The translations under genes and the position numbers were made by a program. From an uncultured Myxococcales bacterium (GTDB lineage Bacteria > Myxococcota_A > Polyangia > Polyangiales > Polyangiaceae), in the NCBI GenBank assembly GCA_937949945.1, contig CALFEQ010000170.1, positions 57,647-121,646 of the forward strand: a DNA stretch of 64,000 nt, written 5' to 3'. Below are positions 7,726-16,300 of this stretch, piece by piece. Below the pieces are notes generated by a model. That model had not been told where the DNA came from. It saw only the letters and a program-made list of their open reading frames with translations, and searched no databases. Each line of letters starts with the position of its first letter. Position 1 is the stretch's first letter.

Positions 7726-8364
7726 ATGTTCGCGGCGCTCATGACCAGGCCTGTGCCCCATCCCGACGACGTGGGCCCCGGAGCGCTCGCCGGACGCGGC
7801 CCTGCCTCGCTGCACGAGCAGGCGCAGGAGCTCCACCTCGTCGTCCGGTCCGTCGTGGCCTGCGTCCTCCGCGAGCGCCCCGATCACGCGGACGTCGAGG
7901 ACTGCACGAGCGAAGCGCTGCGGCGCGCGCTCGAGTCTTCGTCGCAAGCGCGCGGACCGATGCGCCCGTGGCTGCTCGGCATCGCGCGCCACGTCGCCCT
8001 CGACATGCTGCGCACGCGTCAGAGAGAGCGAGCGCGCACGGTCGACGTCCCGCAGGATCCGCCGAGCTCGACCACGGCCATCGTCGATCGACTCGCCGAT
8101 CCGAGCGCAGGGGCGGACGAGCAGCTCGAGCTCGCGGAGCGAGCCGCACGCGTCCGTCGCGTGATGGAGAAGCTGCCGGAGGGACCGCGCCGCGCCCTCG
8201 AGCTCTTCCACCTCGAGGGGCTCTCGTACCAGGAGATCGGAAAGCGGCTCGGGGTGCCGCTCGGGACCGTCGCGACGTGGGTGACGCGAGGGCGCAAGGC
8301 GCTGGCCGAGGCGCTCGAGGACGAAATCGAGAGGTCGAAGAAAGGCAAGGGAGCTTCCGCATGA
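7726..8364 (+). CDS. ECF-type RNA polymerase sigma factor
   Basis: About 212 residues from ATG 7726, preceded by GAGGGG about 9 nt upstream; ATG 7741 is an alternative. Region 2 is seen as LHLVVRSVVACVLRERPDHADVEDCTSEALRRAL followed by PWLLGIARHVALDMLRTR. Region 4 is seen as MEKLPEGPRRALELFHLEGLSYQEIGKRLGVPLGTVATWVTRGRKAL, a sigma-70 helix-turn-helix. There is no region 1.1 or 3, so it is an extracytoplasmic-function type. The next gene overlaps by 4 bp (ATGA) and encodes a membrane protein with a zinc-binding anti-sigma motif, its likely regulator. Confidence 0.88.
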   Translation: MFAALMTRPVPHPDDVGPGALAGRGPASLHEQAQELHLVVRSVVACVLRERPDHADVEDCTSEALRRALESSSQARGPMRPWLLGIARHVALDMLRTRQRERARTVDVPQDPPSSTTAIVDRLADPSAGADEQLELAERAARVRRVMEKLPEGPRRALELFHLEGLSYQEIGKRLGVPLGTVATWVTRGRKALAEALEDEIERSKKGKGASA

Positions 8365-8921
8365 GCGACCACCACGACAACGACGCGAGCCGTCGCGATG
8401 CAGGCGAGGCGAACGCGGCCGAGCTGCTCCCCGAAGAGCTGCTCTGGGCCGAAGGCGGCCACGCGAGCGACGTCGTGCTCACCGCCCTCGCGGACGGCGA
8501 GCACGCGATCGTGCCGCTCGCGGCTCGCCTCCACGTCGAGCGCTGCACGACGTGCATGACCCACCTCGGCAACGCAGCGCTGCTCTCGTTGCACACCGAG
8601 CGAGAGCTCCGTGCGAAAGCGGAGCACGAGCGCGCCGTCGCGCGACGACCTCTCCCTCGCGTCGCGATCGCCGGAGGGATCCTCGCCGCGATCGTCGGCA
8701 TGCTGCCGAGCGTCCTCGACGGCGCGGAGACCGCCTCGCTCCACGACTGGGTCGCGCACGGTGTGCCGATGCTCGTGAAGGGACTCGGCACCGTCGCGCG
8801 CGGCCTCGACGAGCCCGGCAGCGCCGCCGGGCTCTTCGTCACCTACGTCGCGGCGGCGACGCTCATCGCCATGGGCGTCGCGCTGACCCGCATCCTCCCG
8901 AAGAAGGAAATCTCCCGATGA
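8361..8921 (+). CDS. Putative membrane anti-sigma factor with zinc motif
   Basis: 186 residues. Residues 58-65 read H-V-E-R-C-T-T-C, the H-x3-C-x2-C core of zinc-containing anti-sigma (ZAS) domains. Two hydrophobic segments follow (about residues 98-116 and 155-178), with a loop between them that would face the periplasm. The gene overlaps both the sigma factor gene and the following gene by 4 bp. In the ECF/ZAS family the cytoplasmic domain holds the sigma factor and a signal releases it. I infer the same here. The signal could come from the third protein, which carries an STN-like domain. Confidence 0.78.
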   Translation: MSDHHDNDASRRDAGEANAAELLPEELLWAEGGHASDVVLTALADGEHAIVPLAARLHVERCTTCMTHLGNAALLSLHTERELRAKAEHERAVARRPLPRVAIAGGILAAIVGMLPSVLDGAETASLHDWVAHGVPMLVKGLGTVARGLDEPGSAAGLFVTYVAAATLIAMGVALTRILPKKEISR

Positions 8922-10291
8922 ACCGCGCCCGACTCCTCAGCATGCTCGTCATCGCCGCGCTCGCGTTCGCGCTCCCCTTCAGCGCCGGGGCGACCGTGAA
9001 GAAGGAAGGCTCGTGGCCGGGCGTCGAGAAGAAGGTCGACCTCGAATTCCGCGGCAAGCCGAGCGACGGTCTCAAGCAGCTCGCGAAGAAGGCCGATTGG
9101 AGCCTCGTCATCACGAACGGCGTGGCCATCGACGGAGCCGAGGTCCAGATCGACGTCGAGGACGTTCCGGCCGACGCCGTCCTCGAGGCGCTCTTCGTGA
9201 ACGCCGACGTGATCGCGCACCGGAACGGCAAGCTCATCACGGTGACGCCCGCTCCGAACGGGACGTCCGCCGGCGCGCCCGCCGCCGCAGCCGACGGCAC
9301 GCCTGCCGCCGACGCGACGCCCGCCGCGCCCCCGACGTCGCCGGCTCCTCCTCCGCTCGACACGGCGCAGCCGCCGTCGCCCCCCGCCGTGCCCGCCGCT
9401 CCGCCGGTTCCGACCGTCCGGGGCGAGGACCGGAACGTCTTCGGCGGCCGCCTCGTCGTACACGAGGACGAGGTCGTCCATTCCGTGACGGTCACGGGCG
9501 GCTCGCTCAACGTCGAAGGGACCGTGACCGGCGACCTCGTCGTCATGGGCGGGGCGGCGAAGGTGGCGAAGGGCGGCCGCGTGATCGGTAACGCGACCGT
9601 GATCGGCGGATCGCTGAAGGTGGAGAAGGGAGGCCGCATCGACGGCGACGTCGCCGTCGCAGGCGGATCGCTCAAGCGCGAGAAGGGCGCGATCATCGGC
9701 GGCCGCGTCATCGACGACAGGCACGCCGGCAAGGTGACGATCCACGACGGAGGAGAGAAGGACGCGGCGACCGATGCGTCGGAGTCGAAAGGCTCGCGGC
9801 TCTCGAGGGTGGTGCATGCGCTCGGCCGCTCGCTGACGAAGATGTCGCTCCTCTTCGTGCTCGGCTGCGTGCTGCTCGCGCTCGCCGCGCCGCGGATGGA
9901 GAAGCTCCGTGTCGAGGTCGCATCGCGCCCGATGCGCTCGTTCGCCCTCGGGATCGTGAGCGCGCTCCTCGGATCGATCGGAGGGCTGATCCTCCTCACG
10001 ATCCTCTGCATCACGATCATCGGCATCCCCGTCGCCATCGCAGGAGTCATCTTCGCCGTGCTCGCCCTCTACGGCGCGATCGCGTCGGTGCTGACGACCT
10101 TCGGCGCGGCGGTGGCCGGACACCGAACGCAGAACGCGTACGTTCATCTCCTCGTCGGGTGCGCCGCCTTCTTCCTTCTCTCCGCCATCCCCTGGGTCGG
10201 AGGGATCGTCACGTTCGTCGTCACGATGATCGCGCTCGGCGCCCTCGTCGCGACGCGGGCCGGCGGCCTCTTCGAGCGCCGCAGAGCCTGA
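8918..10291 (+). CDS. STN-domain plus bactofilin-like repeat membrane protein
   Basis: 457 residues. A signal peptide (to about residue 25, ...FSAGA) is followed by an STN-like module (about 35-110: VDLEFRGKPSDGLKQLAKK...SLVITNGV...VQIDVEDVPADAVLEALF), then a Pro/Ala-rich linker. Next come polymer-forming repeats (about 170-265) of the type V-GGSLNVEGTVTGDLVVMGG and VIGGSLKVEKGGRIDGDV, a short beta-helix like that of bactofilins. The C-terminus has four or five transmembrane helices (about 300-450). The third gene of the sigma/anti-sigma unit, it probably senses or reinforces the envelope. STN modules are best known from FecA-type signal transducers, so this protein may pass a signal to the anti-sigma factor. 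Confidence 0.8.
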   Translation: MNRARLLSMLVIAALAFALPFSAGATVKKEGSWPGVEKKVDLEFRGKPSDGLKQLAKKADWSLVITNGVAIDGAEVQIDVEDVPADAVLEALFVNADVIAHRNGKLITVTPAPNGTSAGAPAAAADGTPAADATPAAPPTSPAPPPLDTAQPPSPPAVPAAPPVPTVRGEDRNVFGGRLVVHEDEVVHSVTVTGGSLNVEGTVTGDLVVMGGAAKVAKGGRVIGNATVIGGSLKVEKGGRIDGDVAVAGGSLKREKGAIIGGRVIDDRHAGKVTIHDGGEKDAATDASESKGSRLSRVVHALGRSLTKMSLLFVLGCVLLALAAPRMEKLRVEVASRPMRSFALGIVSALLGSIGGLILLTILCITIIGIPVAIAGVIFAVLALYGAIASVLTTFGAAVAGHRTQNAYVHLLVGCAAFFLLSAIPWVGGIVTFVVTMIALGALVATRAGGLFERRRA

Positions 10292-10293
10292 CC

Positions 10294-10322
10294 GGCCTTC
10301 CGGCCGGCGATCCCGGAAGGCC
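10294..10322. terminator. Perfect 10-bp inverted repeat 3 nt after the stop of the STN/bactofilin-like gene
   Basis: Arms 10294-10303 (GGCCTTCCGG) and 10313-10322 (CCGGAAGGCC) with a 9-nt loop. It starts right after the stop codon at 10289-10291, as expected for an intrinsic-type terminator, although no T-tract follows. Confidence 0.6.
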
Positions 10323-10377
10323 TCGCCGGGTCGGCGCCTCGCCGCCCGTACCTCGACTCCCTCACGTGGAATCGCGG

Positions 10378-10383
10378 TACGCT
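10378..10383 (+). promoter_or_regulatory. -10-like element TACGCT before the CAP-domain gene
   Basis: The hexamer ends 8 nt before ATG 10392 and no Shine-Dalgarno lies between, so the transcript may be leaderless or nearly so. No convincing -35 was found. Confidence 0.35.
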
Positions 10384-10391
10384 GCGACGTG

Positions 10392-11300
10392 ATGCGCCGT
10401 CACGTGAAGCTCGGACTGGGACTGGTCGTCGGGATCGCCGTCGCGACAGGGTGTATTCGGCCGCAACAGTCCACGCAGCAGCAGGGACAAACCTACCCGC
10501 CCGGGTACGCGCAGCAGTATCCGCCGCCGGGCTACCCGCCCGGCTACTACCCGCCGCCGCAGCAGCAGCCCGGCTACTACCCGCCGCCGCACACCCAGCC
10601 GCAGCCGGCGCCGCAACCCCAACCGCAGCCGACGCAGCCCGCGCCCCAGCCGCAGCCTGCGCCCACGCAGAGCTCGCGGCCGCCGTACAACCCTTGGCTC
10701 GAGATGATCGGGCACCTGCTCAGCGGCGGCGCGCCGCCCTTCCCGTGGCCCGTCCCTCAGCCGGCGCCGCAGCCGCAGCCGCAGCCCCAACCGCAACCTC
10801 AGCCCACGCCTCAGATCAGCGCGCGATCGCTCGAGCTCGCGAACGCCATCAACGCGTACCGCGCGAAGCACGGGCTTCCGGCGCTCCCGATCTCGAAGTC
10901 CCTCTCGTACGTCGCCGAGACGCACGTGAAGGATCTCCGCGACTCGCCGAAACTCCCTCCGCAGTGCAACGGGCACAGCTGGTCGTCGAACGGACCGTGG
11001 ACGCCGTGCTGTTACACGGCGGATCACGCGCAGGCCAAATGCATGTGGGACAAACCTTCCGAGCTGACGAGCATGAAGGCGACCGGCTTCGAGATCACGA
11101 TCGGTCAGCCGGGCGAGGTGACGGGCGTGGTCCTCGACGCGAATCGTGCGATCGCGGCCTGGGAGAGCAGCCCGCTCCACAACGACGTCATCCTCAACCG
11201 CGGGCAGTGGGAGAAGCTGACCTGGCGCGCGATGGGCGCGGGGATCATCGACAGCCACGCCTGCGCCTGGTTCTCCGATCAGCCGGATCCCGTGCAATGA
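10392..11300 (+). CDS. CAP/SCP-domain lipoprotein with a Pro/Gln/Tyr-rich spacer
   Basis: 302 residues from ATG 10392; a GTG three bases upstream is also possible. The signal peptide ends in AVATGC, a lipobox-like site. Residues ~25-95 and 115-140 are Pro-rich repeats (PPGYYPPP units, then alternating PQ). The C-terminal ~155 residues fit the CAP (SCP/PR-1, PF00188) fold: ELANAINAYRAKHGLPAL, HSWSSNG, then AIAAWESSPLHNDVILN and the end strand SHACAWFSDQ. Six or more Cys suggest disulfides. CAP domains bind lipids or act in defence and interaction at the cell surface; which applies here is unknown. Confidence 0.85.
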   Translation: MRRHVKLGLGLVVGIAVATGCIRPQQSTQQQGQTYPPGYAQQYPPPGYPPGYYPPPQQQPGYYPPPHTQPQPAPQPQPQPTQPAPQPQPAPTQSSRPPYNPWLEMIGHLLSGGAPPFPWPVPQPAPQPQPQPQPQPQPTPQISARSLELANAINAYRAKHGLPALPISKSLSYVAETHVKDLRDSPKLPPQCNGHSWSSNGPWTPCCYTADHAQAKCMWDKPSELTSMKATGFEITIGQPGEVTGVVLDANRAIAAWESSPLHNDVILNRGQWEKLTWRAMGAGIIDSHACAWFSDQPDPVQ

Positions 11301-11339
11301 CGCACGGGTGAACCGACCTCCGAACGACAGGTCCGAGCG

Positions 11340-12848
11340 ATGTTCGAGTCCGCCGAGCTGGGACACACCGTCGACGATCGACGCTACGAGAAGGAGGTCG
11401 CGAAGCTGCGAGCCGACCTCCTCGACGCGCAGTACCGCCTGCTCCAAGACAAGAGTTTCCCCGTGATCGTCCTCGTGAACGGCGTCGACGGCGCGGGCAA
11501 GGGCGAGACGGTGAACATCCTCAACGAGTGGCTCGACCCACGCCACGTCCGGACGCGCGCCTTCGGACCGCCGACCGAGGTCGAGCGGCAGCGGCCGCCG
11601 ATGTACCGGTTCTGGCTCGCGCTGCCGCCGAAGGGCACGATCGGCGTGCTGTTCGGGAGCTGGTACACGGACCCGATCGTCGGCCGCGTGAACGGAGACC
11701 TGAGCGATGCGCGTCTCGACGCAGCGCTCGACCGCGTGCGTGCCTTCGAGCAGATGCTCGTCGACGAGGGCGCCGTCCTCGTCAAATTCTGGTTCCACCT
11801 CTCGAAGAAGGCGCAGAAGAAGCGCCTCGAGGCGCTCGAGAAGGACAAGCTGACGCGGTGGCGCGTCACCGCGCAGGACTGGAAGAACTTTGCGCGGTAC
11901 GACCGCTTCCGGAAGGTCAGCGAGTACGTGCTGCGCGAGACGAGCACGGGCTCGGCGCCGTGGCTCGTCATCGACGGCTCGGACGCGAACTATCGATCGC
12001 TGACCGTCGGCAAGGCGCTGCTCGCCGCGATCCGCGCGCGCCTCGACGAGAAGCGCCCCGCATCGAAGAACGGCAAGGCGAACGGGTCGAACGCCACCGT
12101 GTCCGTGCCGTCGGTCGTTCCGCTGATCCGCAGCGTCGACACCGCCGGCCTCCTCCGGAACCTCCGCTTCGAGGAGCGCCTGTCCAAGGAGAAGTACGCG
12201 ACCAAGGTGGTGAAGGCGCAGGAGAGGCTCGGACGGCTGAGCCGGCGCTTGAAGAAGCACGCCGTGGTCGTGGTCTTCGAGGGCATGGACGCGGCCGGCA
12301 AGGGAGGCGCGATCCGTCGCATCACGCAGGCGCTCGATGCGAGGCAGTACGCCGTCATCCCGATCGCCGCGCCGACGGACGAGGAGCGAGCGCAGCCGTA
12401 CCTCTGGCGCTTCTGGAGGCACATGCCCGGCCGCGGTCAGTTCGCGATCTTCGATCGATCGTGGTACGGACGCGTCCTCGTCGAGCGCGTCGAGGGCTTC
12501 GCGAGCGAAGCCGAGTGGTCCCGTGCCTATCGCGAGATCAACGAGCTCGAAGAGGAGATGACCGAGCACGGGATCGTCGTCGTGAAGTTCTGGCTCGCGA
12601 TCACGCAGGAAGAGCAGCTCGCGCGCTTCAAGGAGCGCGAGGCGACGAAGCACAAGCGCTACAAGATCACGGCCGAGGACTGGCGGAACCGCAGGAAGTG
12701 GGACGACTACATCGTCGCGGCGAGCGACATGATCGACCGCACGAGCACGTCGTACGCGCCCTGGACGGTGGTCGAGGCGAACGACAAGCATCTCGCCCGC
12801 ATCCGCGTGCTCGAGACGTTGTCGCGTCGCATCGAGGAGGTCCTCTGA
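11340..12848 (+). CDS. pap: Polyphosphate:AMP phosphotransferase (two PPK2 domains)
   Basis: 502 residues made of two tandem PPK2 domains. The first has a P-loop-like GVDGAGKGE (about residues 48-56) and the lid region GPPTEVERQRPPMYRFW. The second has GMDAAGKGGAIRRI (about 316-329), then DEERAQPYLWRFWRHMPGRG and FDRSWYGRVLVERV. The two-domain form is the class II PPK2 architecture, which uses polyphosphate to phosphorylate AMP to ADP in the cytoplasm. It would let the cell turn polyP stores into ADP, and with a kinase into ATP. The first domain reads GSWYTDPI where the second reads DRSWYGRV, so the N-terminal copy has probably lost activity, as in other two-domain members. It stands alone, 39 bp after the CAP gene. 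Confidence 0.85.
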   Translation: MFESAELGHTVDDRRYEKEVAKLRADLLDAQYRLLQDKSFPVIVLVNGVDGAGKGETVNILNEWLDPRHVRTRAFGPPTEVERQRPPMYRFWLALPPKGTIGVLFGSWYTDPIVGRVNGDLSDARLDAALDRVRAFEQMLVDEGAVLVKFWFHLSKKAQKKRLEALEKDKLTRWRVTAQDWKNFARYDRFRKVSEYVLRETSTGSAPWLVIDGSDANYRSLTVGKALLAAIRARLDEKRPASKNGKANGSNATVSVPSVVPLIRSVDTAGLLRNLRFEERLSKEKYATKVVKAQERLGRLSRRLKKHAVVVVFEGMDAAGKGGAIRRITQALDARQYAVIPIAAPTDEERAQPYLWRFWRHMPGRGQFAIFDRSWYGRVLVERVEGFASEAEWSRAYREINELEEEMTEHGIVVVKFWLAITQEEQLARFKEREATKHKRYKITAEDWRNRRKWDDYIVAASDMIDRTSTSYAPWTVVEANDKHLARIRVLETLSRRIEEVL

Positions 12849-12856
12849 CCGACCCC

Positions 12857-13675
12857 ATGACGGACGACGAGACGCTCCCGTTCGACGTCGAGGTCGAGCG
12901 GTACCCCCTCTGGGCGCACGCGGCGTCGGGCGCCGTCGTCGTGGTCGGCGTTCTGGTGGCGATCGGAATCGCCCCCATGCTCGCGTTCTTGCCGTTCCTG
13001 CTCGTGAGCGCGATGGGACGGCGGTTCGCGACGACCGCGATGCACGTCGAGGTCGGCCCGAAGACGCTCACGCTGGGAAACCGCGAAGTCTCGCGCGAGC
13101 GCGTCCTCGACGTCTGGCACGATCGCGACGAGAGCGAGGCGCGCGTGCTCGTCGCCGTCCGCCGCGACGCCGGCGGCGCCGATCTCGTGGTCATGTACTT
13201 CGAGAACCGCGAGCAGGCGCGGCGCTTCGCGAGGTCGTTCGACGACGTCCCGGCGGTCGTCGCCGGCCACGCACCTCGCGCCATCGACCTGCTCCCGAGC
13301 CTTCGCTTCGCGGCGCTCGCGGTGGCGTTCTTCGGAACGCAGTCCTGGTTCGGTGTCCTCGCGCTCCTGTTCTTCGCGCTCGGCGCGTACGCCTGGGCAC
13401 GCGCCAAGCAGGTCGTCGTGACCGCGGAAGGCGTCGAGGTCCGCACGGCCTTCGGCTCGAGCACGTACCGTTGGGAGGACGTCGACGCCGTCGACCGAGA
13501 CGCAGCCGTCGTCCGCATGCGCGGCGGCTCCGAGATGGCCCTGCCGCGCGCAGCGATCCGAGACGTCACGCTCTCGGCCCCGGCCTGGCTCGACGGCGCA
13601 CGCACCCGTGTGCTTCGGCGGATCGCCGATGCCGCCGCGAGAGCGAAGGGCGGCAGCGAGCCGTCGAGCGACTGA
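12857..13675 (+). CDS. Membrane protein with two TM pairs each followed by a PH-like beta domain
   Basis: 272 residues with an internal duplication: a TM hairpin (about residues 17-55), a beta-rich domain (VEVGPKTLTLGNREVSRERVLDVWHD), a second TM pair (about 150-180) and a second beta-rich domain (VVVTAEGVEVRTAFGSSTYRWEDVDAVDRD). The beta segments resemble bacterial PH-like (bPH/DUF304) domains. It begins 8 bp after the pap stop and probably shares its transcript. The role is unknown; such proteins often sit in membrane stress or lipid functions. Confidence 0.72.
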   Translation: MTDDETLPFDVEVERYPLWAHAASGAVVVVGVLVAIGIAPMLAFLPFLLVSAMGRRFATTAMHVEVGPKTLTLGNREVSRERVLDVWHDRDESEARVLVAVRRDAGGADLVVMYFENREQARRFARSFDDVPAVVAGHAPRAIDLLPSLRFAALAVAFFGTQSWFGVLALLFFALGAYAWARAKQVVVTAEGVEVRTAFGSSTYRWEDVDAVDRDAAVVRMRGGSEMALPRAAIRDVTLSAPAWLDGARTRVLRRIADAAARAKGGSEPSSD

Positions 13676-13801
13676 TTCGATGATGGCGCGCCGCATCTGC
13701 TTGGCGAGATCGGGATCGTGGCGCCCGACGACACGGCAGACCCGGTGAATCGTCGAACAGACCGCGAACGGCCGCCGGCGCGGAACCTGCGCGCCCAAGG
13801 C

Positions 13802-13827
13802 GGAGCCGGGCCGAGGCGCCCGGCTCC
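13802..13827. terminator. Perfect 10-bp inverted repeat between convergent genes
   Basis: Arms 13802-13811 and 13818-13827 (GGAGCCGGGC / GCCCGGCTCC) with a 6-nt loop. It lies between the end of the PH-like gene (13675) and the end of the RRM gene (13916), so it may serve both strands. No T-tract follows. The rest of 13676-13915 holds no gene I can support. Confidence 0.55.
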
Positions 13828-13865
13828 CTCAGGGACGCCACGCCGAGCATGCCGATAGAGCGTGC

Positions 13866-13910
13866 AACCGGGATCCGGAGCTCGGAATCCGGACCCCGGA
13901 TCCGGAATCA
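13866..13910. repeat. Degenerate 7-bp repeat array next to the RRM stop codon
   Basis: About six 7-bp units rich in TCCGG (GATCCGG, AGCTCGG, AATCCGG, ACCCCGG, ATCCGGA). It begins 5 bp after the stop of the minus-strand RRM gene. Placement and period match the CCTGGAG arrays elsewhere in the window, although the unit sequence differs. Confidence 0.6.
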
Positions 13911-13915
13911 GCCCG

Positions 13916-14287
13916 TCACCGCCCGCGCGATTTGCCTCCGCGGCCTCCGCGCCCGCCGAAGTCGCCGCGGCCGCGGCCGCCGAAGCCGCCGCCTCCTCCG
14001 AACGCGCGCCCGCCTCCGAAGCCGCCACCACCGCCGCGAGGCCTCTCTTCCGCCTCGTTCACGCGAATGGGCCTCCCGTCGAGGATGCTCCCGTTCATGG
14101 CCTCCATGGCCTTGCGCGCCAACTCGGGCGTGGCCATCGTCACGAAGCCGAAGCCGCGGGAGCGACCGCTCTCGCGGTCGATCACGACGTGCGCGTCGGT
14201 CACTTCACCGTTGGCCTCGAAAGCCTGCCGGAGCGTCTCCGTGTCGGTGTCGTAGGAGAGGTTCCCAACGTAGAGGCGCGAGCTCAT
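13916..14287 (-). CDS. RRM RNA-binding protein with Gly/Arg-rich tail
   Basis: 123 residues. One RRM domain (1-82) carries RNP2 (LYVGNL, residues 5-10) and RNP1 (RGFGFVTM, about 43-50). The C-terminus is a run of GGGGFGGR repeats (about residues 84-123), like eukaryotic and cyanobacterial glycine-rich RNA-binding proteins. Such proteins bind single-stranded RNA in the cytoplasm, often under cold or other stress. Upstream is a gap of about 240 bp (14288-14528) with no gene, possibly a long 5' leader. A 7-bp repeat array lies just past the stop. Confidence 0.92.
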   Translation of the reverse strand: MSSRLYVGNLSYDTDTETLRQAFEANGEVTDAHVVIDRESGRSRGFGFVTMATPELARKAMEAMNGSILDGRPIRVNEAEERPRGGGGGFGGGRAFGGGGGFGGRGRGDFGGRGGRGGKSRGR

Positions 14288-14528
14288 TGTCGTCTCGTTT
14301 CCAACGACCCACGCCGAACCATCCGAGAAATCCACACCCCGCGTGGGTCGTTCCGAGGAATCGGAGAGTGGACATGCGCGGTGACAGCCGCCGCGCACAC
14401 AGTCCGTCCGCGAGTCGTGTCCGATTCCCCTCTTCGAGACTTCGAGAGAGCTCTCGATCCGTGCCCGTGACCAGCCGTGTCGACGTTCAGTCTAGCAGCC
14501 GCCCCGAGACGGGCAAAGCACGGATCGG
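14288..14528. other. Gap between the RRM gene and the GHL10 gene
   Basis: No gene supported. It holds the upstream region of the minus-strand RRM gene (possible long 5' leader) and the 3' end region of the GHL10 gene, which ends at 14529. No clear terminator was found. Confidence 0.4.
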
Positions 14529-16067
14529 TCAGGGCGCCGTGATCGGAGCGCCGCGACTCTCGACGCCGCGGCGATCGATCGTGCTCACGAGCCACTCTCC
14601 CGGCTCGAGCTTCGCGCGCGTCTCGCTGCCCGTCATGGGCAGGATGCGCTCGAGCGCGACCCCTTCTCCCTCTCGGCGGTAGATCGCGACCGAACGGATG
14701 CCCTCGCCCGTGGTGACGACGACCTCGGCGTCCTCGACGACGACGGCGGGCGGCGGTCCGGGCGGGACGTCGCGTGCCGAGGCGAGCGGCGGCGTCGCAG
14801 CGTCGGCGGCCCAGTACTTCGTCGCGAGCATCGTTCGCAGGCTCTCCTTGTCGCTCACGAGCGGCGCGGCGGAGAAGAAGATGCTGCCGGCGACGTTCCG
14901 ATCGCGGTGCGAGCGCATGATGCGCATCTGCGCGTCGTACTCGTCGAGCGAGAAGGCGCCCTCGCCCGCCTTCGTCGCGTCGTGACCGACGAAGATCCAT
15001 CGACCGCCCTTCGAGATGCTGGCCCACCAGTCGAGGAGCTTCCCGAAGGCCTGCGCCGCCTGCGTCGTCGGCCAGTAGAGCTGCGGCGCGAGGTAGTCGA
15101 CCCATCCCTCGTCCATCCAGCGGACCGGATCGGCGTAGAGCGTCGCCCAGGCGTCGAGGCCTTGGATCCCCGGAGGGATCCCCGGCCGGTAGATACCGAA
15201 GGGGCTGATGCCGAAGCGCACGTCGGGTCGCATCGACGCGACGACCTCGGCCGTCTCGCGGACGAGCGTGTCGACGTTGCTCCTCCGCCAGTCGTCCTTG
15301 CCCAGCTTGCCGCCCGCGGCCGTGTACGCGGCGTACGTCTTCGAGTCGTCGAAGGTCTCGCCGCGCACGGGGTAAGGGTAGAAGTAGTCGTCGAAGTGGA
15401 TGCCGTCGACGTCGTAGCGACCGAGGATGTCGCGGATGACGGCGAGGATGTGCGCGCGGACCTCCGGCGCGCCAGGGTCCATCCAGAGCAGGTTGCCGTA
15501 GGAGCGCGTCGCGTCGGGCAGCTTCTTCGTCAGATGGTTCGGCGCGGGCGTGACGTCTTTCGCCGTCAGCGCTCGATACGGATTCAACCACGCGTGGACC
15601 TCGAGCCCGCGCCGGTGGCCCTCGTCGATCACGAAGGCGAGCGGATCCCAGCCGGGGTCACCGCCCTGCTTGCCGGTGAGGAAGCGGCTCCACGGCTCGA
15701 GCGTGGACGCATACACCGCGTCGCACTCCGTTCGGACCTGGAAGAACACCGCGTTCATGCGCGCGGCGGCGAGCTTGTCGAGGATGCCGACGAGCTCCGC
15801 CTTCGCGGCCTCGGGCGAGAGCCCCGTCTTGCTCGGCCACGTCCCGTTCCACACGGTGGAGATCCACGCGCCGCGGAGCTCGCGATCGTGCGCGACGATC
15901 ACGCTCCCGTCGGGCTGGACCTCACCGGGCTTCGGCGTCACGCGCGCAGGCCCGTCTTCGCGCCGCGAGGAGGATTCACCGGCGCCGTCCTCGTCCGCCT
16001 CCACCGCGCACGCGGAAGCGAGCGACGCGGCGAGCAGGAGCGCGAAGAGAGAGCTCGAGCGAGTCAT
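14529..16067 (-). CDS. GH10-like (GHL10/DUF187) glycoside hydrolase lipoprotein
   Basis: About 512 residues from ATG 16067 (ATG 16079 is possible). The signal peptide SLFALLLAASLASAC ends in a lipobox. The catalytic domain has the GHL10 hallmarks: ELRGAWISTVWNGTWPS, MNAVFFQVRTECDAVYAS, VHAWLNPYRA, YDVDGIHFDDYFYPYP and a later WVDYLAPQLYW. The Asp pair in HFDDYF and the strand ends form the TIM-barrel active site in this family. Proteins of this type are thought to cleave peptidoglycan-derived or other extracellular glycans. A C-terminal beta-rich domain of about 100 residues follows. It acts outside the cytoplasm. Confidence 0.88.
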   Translation of the reverse strand: MTRSSSLFALLLAASLASACAVEADEDGAGESSSRREDGPARVTPKPGEVQPDGSVIVAHDRELRGAWISTVWNGTWPSKTGLSPEAAKAELVGILDKLAAARMNAVFFQVRTECDAVYASTLEPWSRFLTGKQGGDPGWDPLAFVIDEGHRRGLEVHAWLNPYRALTAKDVTPAPNHLTKKLPDATRSYGNLLWMDPGAPEVRAHILAVIRDILGRYDVDGIHFDDYFYPYPVRGETFDDSKTYAAYTAAGGKLGKDDWRRSNVDTLVRETAEVVASMRPDVRFGISPFGIYRPGIPPGIQGLDAWATLYADPVRWMDEGWVDYLAPQLYWPTTQAAQAFGKLLDWWASISKGGRWIFVGHDATKAGEGAFSLDEYDAQMRIMRSHRDRNVAGSIFFSAAPLVSDKESLRTMLATKYWAADAATPPLASARDVPPGPPPAVVVEDAEVVVTTGEGIRSVAIYRREGEGVALERILPMTGSETRAKLEPGEWLVSTIDRRGVESRGAPITAP

Positions 16068-16074
16068 CACCGCA

Positions 16075-16102
16075 AGCATGGTCGGCGATCGGTCGAGGTC
16101 AA
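16075..16102 (-). promoter_or_regulatory. Promoter-like elements before the GHL10 gene
   Basis: Reading the minus strand, TTGACC (16102-16097) matches the -35 consensus at five of six bases. CATGCT (16080-16075) follows after 16 nt and is a weak -10. It would end 7 nt before ATG 16067, favouring that start and a leaderless message. Confidence 0.35.
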
Positions 16103-16300
16103 GCGATCGAGCGAAAGATTCTCGGCTTCTCTTCACGGCGTCGCGCTCCTCGCCGTTCCGGCCGAAGGCATCACCGCCGTGGTGGTCTCGGGAACCAGAC
16201 GCCGAACGGTTCGATTGCGCAGACCTCTGCGCGAGGTGCATGGACGGCCGCGGCCATCTGCGCCATAAGGGCTCTCTCCGCGTTCCACTGCTCTCGCGCC

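Noticed and set aside
13676..13800. Protein-like minus-strand frame (HRVCRVVGRHDPDLAKQ...) after the PH-like gene
   Set aside because: No start with a ribosome site and it runs into the PH-like gene antisense. May be a remnant, but not supportable.
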